From: Sulfidibacterium sp964549335
GTDB taxonomy: Bacteria; Bacteroidota; Bacteroidia; Bacteroidales; F082
Assembly (NCBI GenBank): GCA_964549335.1
Contig: CAZJUQ010000047.1
Location: 43,451-107,450, forward strand
Length of the DNA stretch: 64,000 bases
Direction of reading: 5' to 3'
Part shown: positions 18,042-26,824 of the stretch, piece by piece
How the letters are laid out: every line of letters begins with the position of its first letter
Numbering within the stretch: the stretch's first letter is position 1
Program-made: the position numbers and the translations under genes
Notes under the pieces: model-generated
The model's database searches: none
What the model was told of the DNA's origin: nothing
The model's input: the letters and a program-made list of their open reading frames with translations, nothing else

Positions 18042-19760
18042 GTGATTTTGTTTGCGGTACAGAATGGAAAAATTGATGTACTTTTGAAACCAAAGCGTAA
18101 GGTTTTGCTGAGGATTGAAGATTTACATATAGGTTTTAAAGGCGAAAACGGTATAAACCGGGCGGTAAATGGTGTTACGTTGAACATAGAAAAAGGCGGG
18201 AGCCTCGGTTTGGTGGGAGAATCGGGATCGGGAAAGTCGGTAACAGCACTGTCGGTTATGGGGCTTTTGTCGCCCAATGCCTTTGTTGAAAGAGGCAACA
18301 TCTATTTCGGGGATGTCGATTTGTTAACGCTGCCGCAAGAGGGGTTACGTAAATTTCGGGGGAATAAAATAGGGATGATATTTCAAGAACCCATGTCGGC
18401 GTTAAATCCCGTGCAACGATGCGGCAATCAGGTATTGGAGTCGATACTTACCCATCAAAAAATGAAAAAAAAAGAGGCAAAAGCGAGGGTTATTTCGCTG
18501 TTTGAAAAGGTTATGTTGCCGCGTCCCGATAAGATTTTCAAAGCATATCCCCACGAAATATCGGGAGGGCAAAAACAACGTGTTATGATTGCCATGGCCA
18601 TTGCCAATAATCCGGATTTGTTAATTGCCGACGAACCTACAACGGCACTCGACGTAAGTGTTCAAAAAGATATTTTGGAACTGATTTCGGTATTGCAAAA
18701 AGATACGGGAATGGCGGTTCTTTTCATAAGTCACGATTTGGCCGTGGTGGCAAAAGTTGCACAGCGCATTGCCGTTATGTACAAAGGCGAAATTGTTGAG
18801 GAAAACAGTGCGGAAGAAATTTTTGACAATCCGGAGCATCCTTATACAAAAGGCTTGATAGCTTGCCGCCCCTCTCTTCACGGACGCCCCGAAGTATTGC
18901 CTACCGTGGATGATTTTATTCAGGGAAAGAATACCGGCGGGAATGTTGCTCAAAGAGAAAAAATCGATTATAAACACACCCCTTTGCTTTTGAAAGTGGA
19001 AAACCTGAGGAAATCCTTTCCTTTGAAAAGGAGCATTACGGGAAAGGTTACACAGGCGCTGCAAGCCGTAAACAATGTGAGTTTTGAAGTTTACAGAGGC
19101 GAAACCCTCGGACTTGTGGGCGAGTCGGGATGCGGAAAGACAACACTCGGAAGAAGTTTGTTGCGGCTGATAGAACCCGACGGGGGACATATCTTTTTCG
19201 ACCAAAAGGATTTGACTCTGTTAAATAGACGGGAGTTGGTAAAAAAGCGCAAAGAGATTAACATTGTTTTTCAAGATCCCTATTCCTCGTTGAACCCGCG
19301 AATGAGTATAGGACGGGCGATAATGGAGCCCATGATTGTGCATAAAAGATATAAAAACAATAAGATACGCCGCGAGAAAACAATTTGGCTGTTGGAAAAA
19401 ACAGGTTTAAAGCCCGAACATTTCAACCGTTACCCGCACGAATTTTCAGGGGGTCAACGCCAGCGCATAGTTATTGCGAGGGCATTGGCTTTACAACCCC
19501 GCTTTATAGTTTGCGACGAACCCGTTTCGGCACTCGATGTGTCGGTACAGGCTATGGTGCTAAATCTTCTTAACGGCTTGAAAAAAGAGTTCGGGTTTAC
19601 ATATATTTTTATTTCACACGATTTGGCGGTGGTCCGTTTTATGTCTGACCGTATTATGGTCATGAAAGATGGGACTATTGTCGAAACGGGTGATGCCGAC
19701 GAACTATTTTTTCATCCAAAACACCCTTACACCAAAATGCTTATAGATTCTATCCCGTAA
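18042..19760 (+). CDS. ABC transporter ATP-binding protein with two fused NBDs (DppD-DppF type)
   Basis: Two complete peptide-type ATPase domains are fused in one chain. The first has Walker A GESGSGKS (~58), signature SGGQKQR and LLIADEPTTALD; the second has GESGCGKT (~360), SGGQRQR and CDEPVSALD. Both carry the short oligopeptide C-terminal extension (HPYTKGLI and HPYTKMLI). It should power import of di- or oligopeptides, or another substrate, with permeases encoded elsewhere, since none is nearby. The start is uncertain: the frame is open back to 17979, GTG 18042 gives 21 extra residues, and TTG 18105 gives the usual beginning LLRIEDLHIGF. The residues before 18105 are unlike normal members of this family (see findings). 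It lies 95 bp after the activase on the same strand. Confidence 0.85.
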   Translation: MILFAVQNGKIDVLLKPKRKVLLRIEDLHIGFKGENGINRAVNGVTLNIEKGGSLGLVGESGSGKSVTALSVMGLLSPNAFVERGNIYFGDVDLLTLPQEGLRKFRGNKIGMIFQEPMSALNPVQRCGNQVLESILTHQKMKKKEAKARVISLFEKVMLPRPDKIFKAYPHEISGGQKQRVMIAMAIANNPDLLIADEPTTALDVSVQKDILELISVLQKDTGMAVLFISHDLAVVAKVAQRIAVMYKGEIVEENSAEEIFDNPEHPYTKGLIACRPSLHGRPEVLPTVDDFIQGKNTGGNVAQREKIDYKHTPLLLKVENLRKSFPLKRSITGKVTQALQAVNNVSFEVYRGETLGLVGESGCGKTTLGRSLLRLIEPDGGHIFFDQKDLTLLNRRELVKKRKEINIVFQDPYSSLNPRMSIGRAIMEPMIVHKRYKNNKIRREKTIWLLEKTGLKPEHFNRYPHEFSGGQRQRIVIARALALQPRFIVCDEPVSALDVSVQAMVLNLLNGLKKEFGFTYIFISHDLAVVRFMSDRIMVMKDGTIVETGDADELFFHPKHPYTKMLIDSIP

Positions 19761-19784
19761 GGATAAAGGCATTGATTTTTTTTG

Positions 19785-20744
19785 TTAAAAAACTTGTTCG
19801 GCAATTTTGCGGATATTGTCCGATTTGCCCATGGTGTAGTAATGGATTACAGGCACACCGAATTTCAAAAGCTCTTTCGACTGTTCTATTGCCCATTCTA
19901 TACCCACTTGGCGTACGCATCTGTTATCGTTACATTTAAGTACCTCTTTCACCAGGTTTTCCGGCATGTCAACGCTGAAAGTTTTGGGTATTGTCACCAG
20001 TTGGCTTTTTGCCGAAACCGGTTTTAATCCGGGAATAATAGGCACGTCGATACCTTTAGAGCGGCAGAGGTTTACAAAATCGAAATATTTTTTGTTGTCG
20101 AAAAACATTTGGGTAACTATGTACGAAGCTCCCTCTTCAATTTTCTTTTTCAGGAAATGCAAATCGCTTTCCATATTTGGCGATTCGCTGTGTTTTTCGG
20201 GGTATCCCGCCACACCAATACAAAAATCCGTTGCGCTTGAATTTTTCAGTTCTTCATCGAGGTATTTACCTCTGTTAAGGTTCACGATTTGTTTCACCAA
20301 ATCTATGGCATGTTCGTTGCCTTCGGGTTCGGGAATAAATGTTCGCATTCCGGGTTGTGGGTCGCCGCGTACCACAAGGAGGTTTTTTATGCCGAGAAAA
20401 TGGAGGTCGATAAGGGCATTTTCGGTCTCTTCGCGGGTAAACCCCCCGCAAATCATATGAGGTACTACGGGAATACCGTACCTGTATTTTATGGCTGCCG
20501 CTATTCCTACCGTTCCCGGACGTTTTCGTACGGTATGTTTTTTAACGTATCCGTTTGATAAATTTTCGTAAACCACCTCTTCCTGGTGATAAGTTATATT
20601 TATAAATGCCGGATTGAAATCCAAAAGAGGATCGATTGCCCTGGCAATAAACTCGAAATTTTGTCCTTTAAGCGGAGGTAACAATTCAAAGGAGAAGAGT
20701 GTCCTGTCCGATTTGTTTATGTGTTCGGTTACTTTAAGTTCCAT
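19785..20744 (-). CDS. metF: Methylenetetrahydrofolate reductase
   Basis: The 319-residue enzyme reduces 5,10-methylene-THF to 5-methyl-THF with a flavin, supplying the methyl donor for MetH. It begins FSFELLPPLKG, the conserved first strand with the catalytic Glu. It also has a VRGDP strand (KNLLVVRGDPQPG) and QMFFDNKKYFDFV. I use the ATG at 20744; an in-frame TTG at 20762 also exists but the ATG gives the usual N-terminus. The gene follows metH on the same strand, starting 22 bp after the metH stop, so both should be under the SAM riboswitch upstream of metH. Length is typical of the bacterial enzyme. Confidence 0.95.
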   Translation of the reverse strand: MELKVTEHINKSDRTLFSFELLPPLKGQNFEFIARAIDPLLDFNPAFINITYHQEEVVYENLSNGYVKKHTVRKRPGTVGIAAAIKYRYGIPVVPHMICGGFTREETENALIDLHFLGIKNLLVVRGDPQPGMRTFIPEPEGNEHAIDLVKQIVNLNRGKYLDEELKNSSATDFCIGVAGYPEKHSESPNMESDLHFLKKKIEEGASYIVTQMFFDNKKYFDFVNLCRSKGIDVPIIPGLKPVSAKSQLVTIPKTFSVDMPENLVKEVLKCNDNRCVRQVGIEWAIEQSKELLKFGVPVIHYYTMGKSDNIRKIAEQVF

Positions 20745-20766
20745 CTCGGTGTTTTTTATCAATATT

Positions 20767-23700
20767 TTATACCAAATTATTATTCAACAATTTTTTTACT
20801 TGTTCGGTGGTGAGGTCTTTTCTCGCGGCATAATCCTTAATCTGGTCTTCAAGAATTTTTCCCACGGCAAAATATTTTGATTCGGGATTAGCAAAATAGT
20901 ATCCGCATACCGAAGCGGCAGGATACATTGCATAGTGTTCGGTAAGTGTTATGCCGGTTTTTTCTTCAACCTGCAAAAGGTCGAATATTTTAGCTTTTTC
21001 GGAATGTTCGGGGCATGCCGGGTATCCGGGCGCAGGTCTTATTCCGCGGTATTTTTCTTTTAAAATCTCTTTTATACTCAAATTTTCGTTTTTGCTGTAA
21101 CCCCAATATCCGGTTCTTACCATACGGTGAATTTTTTCGGCAAGAGCTTCGGCAAGTCTGTCGGCAATGGCTTTTAACATTATTGCGCTGTAATCGTCGT
21201 TCTGTTTTTTGTATTTTTCAAGATGTTTTTCTATGCCCAATCCTGCGGTAACGGCAAAAAAACCAATGTAATCGGCAATTCCGGTATTTGCGGGAGCAAT
21301 AAAATCGCTCAAACAGTAGTTAGGTTCGCCTCTCTTTTTCAGTTCCTGGTTTCTAAGAAAATGAAAAGTATGGAGGGGTGTTTTGCGGCTTTCATCTTTA
21401 AATATTTCAACACTGTCGCCTATTGCCGCCGCCGGGTATATTCCTATTACGGCTTTGGCTTGCAACATCTTTTCCGATATTATTTTGTCGAGCATTTTTT
21501 GAGCGTCGCCGTATAACTCTTTTGCATGTTTTCCTTTTACGGGATCGTCGAAAATGGCGGGGAAACGTCCGTTTATTTTCCATGCATGAAAAAAGTATGT
21601 CCAGTCGATATATTCCCGCAAATCGTTCAACGGAAAATCGTCGAAAACCATGTTTCCCGTCAATGCCGGTTTAGAAATCTTTATTTCGTTCCAATTTGCT
21701 GAAAAACGGTTATCTCTTGCCTGTTTAAGTGTGATATATTTTTTAGCATTTGTTCCCGTTTCGTGTTTTTTGCGTAACGATTCGTATTTCTCTTCAACCT
21801 CTTTCAAAAAGTCCTCTTTTTCCGTTGTCGAAAGCAGTTTGCTGACCACATTGGTAACTTTTGACGCATCGTGTACGTGTACTACCGGATGAGGATATTG
21901 TTTGTCGATTTTTACCGCCGTATGTACCGGCGAAGTGGTGGCACCCCCAATCAATAAGGGCACTTTCATCTTTTTACGTTTCATCTCTTGAGCCACATGA
22001 ACCATCTCTTCGAGCGAAGGTGTTATCAAACCGCTGAGGCCGACAATATCGGCATTTTCGTTTTCAACGGTTTCAAGAATTTTTTCCGCAGGAACCATCA
22101 CGCCGAGGTCTATTACTTCGTAATTGTTGCACGAGAGTATTACCCCGACAATGTTTTTACCGATATCGTGGACATCGCCTTTTACCGTTGCCAAAACTAT
22201 CTTTGCGCTTCCCGTTTGAGCTTGATTGGCAGTTTTTTCGGCTTCGATAAAGGGAAGGAGATAAGATACTGCCGTTTTCATAACGCGGGCACTTTTAACC
22301 ACTTGCGGCAAAAACATTTTGCCCGAACCGAACAGTTCGCCAACGGTATTCATCCCTTTCATGAGCGGACCTTCGATGACGTCAAGGGCAAATTTGTATT
22401 TTTTTCGTGCCTCTTCCACATCCTCTTCAATAAAATCGGTAATGCCTTTTACCAGAGCGTGTTCGAGCCGTTTATCGACGGAAAGTGCGCGCCATTCACC
22501 GGGTTTTCTCTTCTTCTCTTCTTTATTTGTTTCTATATTGTGTGCAAATGCCAACAGCCGTTCGGTGGCATCTTTCCTGCGGTTTAGCACCACATCTTCT
22601 ACCAGTTTTCGCAAATCTCCGGGAATTTCGTCGTAAACCTGTAACATACCCGGGTTTACGATACCCATATCCATACCTGCCTTAACGGCATGGTAAAGGA
22701 ATACCGAGTTCATGGCTTGGCGTACCATATTGTTACCTCTGAATGCAAACGACAAATTGCTGACTCCTCCGCTGACTTTGGCGTACGGGAGGTTCTCTTT
22801 TATCCATTTAACGGCTTTAATAAAATCGACGGCATAGTTGTTATGTTCTTCTATTCCCGTGCCTATTGCGAGTATGTTTGGGTCGAAAATAATATCTTCG
22901 GGCGGAAAATCAGCTTTTTGTGTAAGTAAATTATAGGCGCGGTGACAGATTTCTATTTTACGCTCAAATGTTGTCGCTTGTCCTTTTTCGTCGAAAGCCA
23001 TAACCACTGTGGCGGCACCGTAATTTTTTATCTTTAAGGCATGTTCCAGAAATTCTTTTTCGCCGTTTTTCAGGCTAATGGAGTTTACTATACTTTTTCC
23101 CTGTACACATTTTAATCCGGCTTCGATAACTTCCCATTTCGACGAGTCTATCATTACGGGATATTTTGCTATTTCGGGGTCTGATGCGAGCATATTCAAA
23201 AAGTTTACCATCTCCTTTTTTGCATCCAGCATTCCGTCGTCCATACTTACGTCGAGAATTTGTGCTCCTCCTTCCACTTGATTTCGTGCCACCGAAAGAG
23301 CCTCTTCGTATTTTCCCTCTCTTATGAGGCGGGCAAATCTCCGGGAACCGCTCACATTTGTACGTTCCCCGATATTGATAAAATTTCTCTCTTTTTCGAT
23401 ATGCACGGGTTCAAGTCCGCTCAAAACGGTGACATGTTTATAGGGTGGCGGTTCTCTTCTTTCGGCATTGGCGGCAAGACTGGCAATTTTACGTATGTGT
23501 TCGGGGGTTGTGCCGCAGCATCCTCCCACAATATTGGCGTATTTGTTATCAAGAAAATCTTTGATGTGCAAAGCCATTTTTTCGGGAGTTTCATCATACT
23601 CGCCGAATTGATTGGGGAGTCCGGCATTCGGATATACGCTTGTGTTGAAAGGAGCTATGCGCGACAATTCGGCAAGGTGGGGACGAATTTGTTCGGCGCC

Positions 23701-24438
23701 CATAGAGCAGTTTAAACCTATACTAAGCAGGTCGATATGTTTTATCGAGTCGAAAAAGGCTTCGAGGGTTTGTCCCGAAAGAGTACGACCGCTGGCGTCG
23801 GTAATAGTTCCCGAAACCATAACGGGAATCTTTTGTCCGCGCTCTTCCATAAGGGTGTTGACGGCAAAAAGAGCCGCTTTGGCATTCAGGGTGTCAAAAA
23901 CGGTTTCCACAAGTAGTATCTCGGCGCCGCCTTCCAAAAGAGCTTTTGCCTGCTGATAATAATCATTGTACAAATCGTCGAAGGTAACATTGCGGAAACC
24001 GGGGTCGGTAACTCTCGGCGACATGGAAGCGGTTTTGTTGGTGGGACCCATGGCGCCTGCAACATAGCGTGGTTTCGAAGGATTTGCCGCGGTAAATTTG
24101 TCGGCGGCAAGACGTGCCAATCGTGCCCCCTCGTAGTTCATTTCGTAAACGTACTTTTCCAAATTGTAATCGCTTTGCGAAATTTTTGTTCCGTTAAAGG
24201 TGTTGGTCTCTATAATGTCGGCACCGGCTTCGAGATATTGCTCGTGAATTTCCCGGATGATTTGCGGTTGGGTGATGTTTAACAAATCGTTATCGCCTTT
24301 CAATAAAACCGTGGAGTTTTTAAATCGGTTGCCGCGGTAATCGTCTTCGGTCAATTTATATCGTTGTATCATTGTACCCATTGCACCGTCAAGCACAAGT
24401 ACACGTCTCTTTATTTCTGTTCGTATGTCGGGTTTCAT
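20767..24438 (-). CDS. metH: Cobalamin-dependent methionine synthase
   Basis: The 1223-residue protein has all four MetH modules in order. They are the homocysteine-binding barrel (~1-320, with zinc ligands in GGCCGTTPEHI), the methyl-THF pterin domain (~345-620, NIGERTNVSGSRRF), the B12 domain (~650-880, DVHDIGKN with cobalt-ligand His757) and the AdoMet reactivation domain (~900-1223, RPAPGYPACPEHSEK). His757 corresponds closely to E. coli His759, and total length is near the E. coli enzyme. It methylates homocysteine with 5-methyl-THF. Expression is predicted to fall when SAM is high, through the SAM-I riboswitch in its leader. metF is the next gene of the operon. Confidence 0.98.
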   Translation of the reverse strand: MKPDIRTEIKRRVLVLDGAMGTMIQRYKLTEDDYRGNRFKNSTVLLKGDNDLLNITQPQIIREIHEQYLEAGADIIETNTFNGTKISQSDYNLEKYVYEMNYEGARLARLAADKFTAANPSKPRYVAGAMGPTNKTASMSPRVTDPGFRNVTFDDLYNDYYQQAKALLEGGAEILLVETVFDTLNAKAALFAVNTLMEERGQKIPVMVSGTITDASGRTLSGQTLEAFFDSIKHIDLLSIGLNCSMGAEQIRPHLAELSRIAPFNTSVYPNAGLPNQFGEYDETPEKMALHIKDFLDNKYANIVGGCCGTTPEHIRKIASLAANAERREPPPYKHVTVLSGLEPVHIEKERNFINIGERTNVSGSRRFARLIREGKYEEALSVARNQVEGGAQILDVSMDDGMLDAKKEMVNFLNMLASDPEIAKYPVMIDSSKWEVIEAGLKCVQGKSIVNSISLKNGEKEFLEHALKIKNYGAATVVMAFDEKGQATTFERKIEICHRAYNLLTQKADFPPEDIIFDPNILAIGTGIEEHNNYAVDFIKAVKWIKENLPYAKVSGGVSNLSFAFRGNNMVRQAMNSVFLYHAVKAGMDMGIVNPGMLQVYDEIPGDLRKLVEDVVLNRRKDATERLLAFAHNIETNKEEKKRKPGEWRALSVDKRLEHALVKGITDFIEEDVEEARKKYKFALDVIEGPLMKGMNTVGELFGSGKMFLPQVVKSARVMKTAVSYLLPFIEAEKTANQAQTGSAKIVLATVKGDVHDIGKNIVGVILSCNNYEVIDLGVMVPAEKILETVENENADIVGLSGLITPSLEEMVHVAQEMKRKKMKVPLLIGGATTSPVHTAVKIDKQYPHPVVHVHDASKVTNVVSKLLSTTEKEDFLKEVEEKYESLRKKHETGTNAKKYITLKQARDNRFSANWNEIKISKPALTGNMVFDDFPLNDLREYIDWTYFFHAWKINGRFPAIFDDPVKGKHAKELYGDAQKMLDKIISEKMLQAKAVIGIYPAAAIGDSVEIFKDESRKTPLHTFHFLRNQELKKRGEPNYCLSDFIAPANTGIADYIGFFAVTAGLGIEKHLEKYKKQNDDYSAIMLKAIADRLAEALAEKIHRMVRTGYWGYSKNENLSIKEILKEKYRGIRPAPGYPACPEHSEKAKIFDLLQVEEKTGITLTEHYAMYPAASVCGYYFANPESKYFAVGKILEDQIKDYAARKDLTTEQVKKLLNNNLV

Positions 24439-24457
24439 TATATAAAAATCGTTATGT

Positions 24458-24527
24458 AAAAAAACCGGCGGCAGGGCTATTGCAAAAGCAACAGGGCTTT
24501 AAAAACAGCACATTGACGTTATGCCGG
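24458..24527 (-). terminator. Possible riboswitch-controlled terminator before metH
   Basis: On the minus strand CCGGC (24523-24527) can pair with GCCGG (24465-24469), which is followed directly by seven T. The enclosed segment holds a smaller hairpin, TTGC-TTTT-GCAA. The outer stem is only 5 bp, so the exact expression platform is uncertain. Confidence 0.4.
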
Positions 24528-24556
24528 ATATTTTACTCATTAATAATCGTTTTTAA

Positions 24557-24663
24557 TTTATCATTTCCCGCACAAGTACGGGTTAGGTTTTGGCACCTTT
24601 TCCGCAAGCACGGAAGGTTGCCAGGGCTTCAAAGAGCCTAATCTCTCCACCCTTCTTTATAAA
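24557..24663 (-). ncRNA. SAM-I (S-box) riboswitch upstream of metH
   Basis: The minus-strand RNA carries the S-box core: GGGTGGAGAGA, then TTTGAAGCCCTGGCAACC, then AAGGTGCCAAAACC. P1 is closed by TTTAT (24659-24663) and ATAAA (24557-24561). P3 pairs TTCCG with CGGAA, and P4 pairs CCCG with CGGG. The family pseudoknot is preserved by covariation: TTAGG after the GGAGAGA pairs exactly with CCTAA after GGTGCCAAAA. In this family SAM binding turns off expression of methionine synthesis genes. Position between a -7 box and metH fits this. Confidence 0.93.
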
Positions 24664-24704
24664 TCAAAAACCTCGCTTTAAAGGGGAGGATTTGAAATAC
24701 GATG

Positions 24705-24712
24705 CAAAAATA
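24705..24712 (-). promoter_or_regulatory. -7 box for metH-metF
   Basis: The minus strand reads TATTTTTG followed by CATCG, an exact TAnnTTTG match ~42 bp before the riboswitch aptamer. Transcription from here would include the whole aptamer. Confidence 0.6.
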
Positions 24713-24872
24713 GATAAAAAAACTGTTCGGGCGGAAAAATGTTTTGTGGAACATGAACCTATGCAACCGTTTGTTGATGTCATACAAAAAGTTAAACCTT
24801 TATGTTTGTCTCTTTTTAGGGGTTGTGCCCTCCTGTTTGGTTGCGGACAATACGATGTGCAAAAGCGATTTG

Positions 24873-25853
24873 TCAGTTCTTTCTTAAAGCTTCTTCCAAC
24901 ACCATGTCGAAAAACCTTTCAAGGGTGAGTCCGAATGCTTGCGCCATTTTGGGAATTATACTTGCCTCGGACATGCCCGGTATCGAATTTACTTCGAGGA
25001 AATAGATATCGCTTCCGCTTAGAATATAGTCGAATCTTACAAATCCTTGGCAATCCATTTTGTTGTACAGGAATGTGGAAAGTGTTTTTATTCCGGTTTC
25101 GCTGTTCTCATCGATAGGAGCGGGGGTGATTTCGTCGGCTTTGCCTTCGGAATATTTGGCTTCGTAATCGAAAAATTCGTTTTTGCTGACAATCTCCGTT
25201 AACGGGAATACTATTATCCCTTTATTGTATTTAAAGAGGCCGCAAGCAATCTCTTTTCCGTCTATGGCTTTTTCGATGAGTATTCTGTTGTCAAATTCAA
25301 AGGCTAAATTTATTGCTTTTTGCAGTTGTTCTTTGTTTTTTGCTTTTGATACACCCACACTTGAACCGTTGGCCACAGGTTTAACAAACAGCGGCAGTCC
25401 GAGTTCGGCGATAATTTTTTCCGGTTCGGGGTTTTCCTCTTTTGAAAATGAGAGCGAAGGGGCGGTTTTTATTCCGAACGAACCGGCAAACCTATTACAA
25501 TAATATTTGTTGAAAGTAAGAACCGAAGCATCGACACCACACGAAGTATAAGGAATGTTGAGCATATCGAACCATGCTTGCAGGCGGCCGTCTTCGCCCG
25601 GATTGCCGTGAATGGCATTAAAAACGGCATCGAATTTTATCTTTTTATTGCCAATGCCGACACTGAAGTCGGATTTGTCAACGGGAATTTTTTCCCCGTT
25701 GTCATTAATAAAATTCCACTCGGCTCCTTTTATTTCAATAATGTAGCTTTTGTATTTCTTTTTTGGAAGATGTTTTTTAACAACCCCGGCACTCTTTACC
25801 GATATTTCGTATTCGCCGGAATTTCCGCCGCAGACGATAGCAATATTTTTCAT
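24873..25853 (-). CDS. ddl: D-alanine--D-alanine ligase
   Basis: The 326-residue ATP-grasp enzyme joins two D-alanines for peptidoglycan. I start at ATG 25853 (MKNIAIVCGGNSGEYEIS), since the longer frame adds 20 unrelated residues. Motifs include the N-terminal GGNSGEYEIS loop, the HGNPGEDGRLQAW block, KPVANGSSVGVSK for ATP binding, and the C-terminal FVRFDYIL and LEVNSIPGMSEAS metal-binding segment. It is slightly shorter than E. coli DdlB-like proteins plus extension but normal for Bacteroidota. It is divergent from the PASTA-domain gene, an arrangement I associate with this phylum. Confidence 0.95.
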   Translation of the reverse strand: MKNIAIVCGGNSGEYEISVKSAGVVKKHLPKKKYKSYIIEIKGAEWNFINDNGEKIPVDKSDFSVGIGNKKIKFDAVFNAIHGNPGEDGRLQAWFDMLNIPYTSCGVDASVLTFNKYYCNRFAGSFGIKTAPSLSFSKEENPEPEKIIAELGLPLFVKPVANGSSVGVSKAKNKEQLQKAINLAFEFDNRILIEKAIDGKEIACGLFKYNKGIIVFPLTEIVSKNEFFDYEAKYSEGKADEITPAPIDENSETGIKTLSTFLYNKMDCQGFVRFDYILSGSDIYFLEVNSIPGMSEASIIPKMAQAFGLTLERFFDMVLEEALRKN

Positions 25854-25873
25854 AACGGTTTTACAATAATTTT

Positions 25874-25881
25874 TACTTTTG
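25874..25881 (+). promoter_or_regulatory. -7 box for the PASTA/T9SS/RluA operon
   Basis: TACTTTTG matches TAnnTTTG exactly, 82 bp before the PASTA protein start. A small hairpin (CCGTA-TTTT-TACGG) lies in the leader near 25930-25943. Confidence 0.4.
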
Positions 25882-25963
25882 TCGATAATTAAACAATATA
25901 AACAACCGAACAAAGTTAATGAGTTAAGCCGTATTTTTACGGTTTGCCATAAAAAAAATAGAA

Positions 25964-26824
25964 ATGGGTTTTTTTTACTTTTTGAAAAAGGGGAAATTTT
26001 ATCTCCATTTGCTTATTGCAATAGTTCTTTCGGTATTTTTATTATGGGTTGCAATAATGGCATTGGATATATATACAAGGCACGGGAAGGTCTATTTGAT
26101 TCCCGATTTTACGGGACAAACACTTGAACAACTTAAGGAAAACGGATACGACGAATATTTCGACCTTATTGTTATCGATTCGGTTTACGACAATAAAAGG
26201 GAAAAGGGTTCGGTGGTTTTACAAAATCCGGCGGAAGGAGCGAAGGTTAAAAAGGGTCGCCACGTATATCTTACCGTGGTGGCACAAATGCCCGAAAAGG
26301 TTATTATGCCTAATTTGAAACAATTATCGGTCAGACAAGCAATAGTAAAGCTGAAAACCAACGGATTAGTGCCGGGAAGACTAAACTACACCGATGCCGA
26401 TTACCGGAACTCGGTTATTGAACAATATATAAACGACGAGCCCGTTGAGCCCGGAACCGAAATTACAAAAGGAACGGTGGTGGATTTGGACGTGGCTAAC
26501 GGACTGAGCGATGCAGGAGTGAAAATGCCCTTCCTGATAGGAAAAACCGTTGACGAAGCACACGACATGTTGCATACCGCCTCGTTGAATGTGGGCGAAG
26601 AGTATTTTCTCGACGAAAAGGATTTGGGTAATGCACGTGTCTTTAAAACCGACCCTGAATTTAATACCAAGGACGAACTGCCCATTGGAAGCAATGTGAA
26701 TATTTGGTACAGGTCTGATCAGCTTTTCGATTTCGATGCCTATATTAAAGAACTGACAACCGACACAATAAATGCAGATACAAATGCCGTTATAAATGAA
26801 AATGAGATTGATGAGGATTTTTAA
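25964..26824 (+). CDS. Membrane-anchored PASTA-domain protein
   Basis: The 286-residue protein has a short cytosolic N-terminus, one TM helix (~17-40, LLIAIVLSVFLLWVAIMAL) and three PASTA repeats on the periplasmic side: ~46-105 (IPDFTGQTLEQLKENG), ~108-180 (MPNLKQLSVRQAIVKLKTNG) and ~183-252 (MPFLIGKTVDEAHDML). An acidic tail follows. There is no kinase or penicillin-binding domain. PASTA repeats bind peptidoglycan or its precursors, and placement next to ddl supports a cell-wall role. The next gene's start codons overlap its end, which suggests translational coupling with the secreted protein downstream. Confidence 0.92.
   Translation: MGFFYFLKKGKFYLHLLIAIVLSVFLLWVAIMALDIYTRHGKVYLIPDFTGQTLEQLKENGYDEYFDLIVIDSVYDNKREKGSVVLQNPAEGAKVKKGRHVYLTVVAQMPEKVIMPNLKQLSVRQAIVKLKTNGLVPGRLNYTDADYRNSVIEQYINDEPVEPGTEITKGTVVDLDVANGLSDAGVKMPFLIGKTVDEAHDMLHTASLNVGEEYFLDEKDLGNARVFKTDPEFNTKDELPIGSNVNIWYRSDQLFDFDAYIKELTTDTINADTNAVINENEIDEDF

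Larger units (their letters stand above)
24439..24872 (-). other. Intergenic region: metH promoter, SAM-I riboswitch and expression platform
   Basis: This 434-bp stretch has no gene. Reading along the minus strand it holds a -7 box (24705-24712), a small leader hairpin (24671-24689, CCTC with GAGG), the SAM-I aptamer (24557-24663) and a possible terminator (24458-24527). The part from 24713 to 24872, between ddl and the promoter, shows nothing I can name. Confidence 0.8.
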
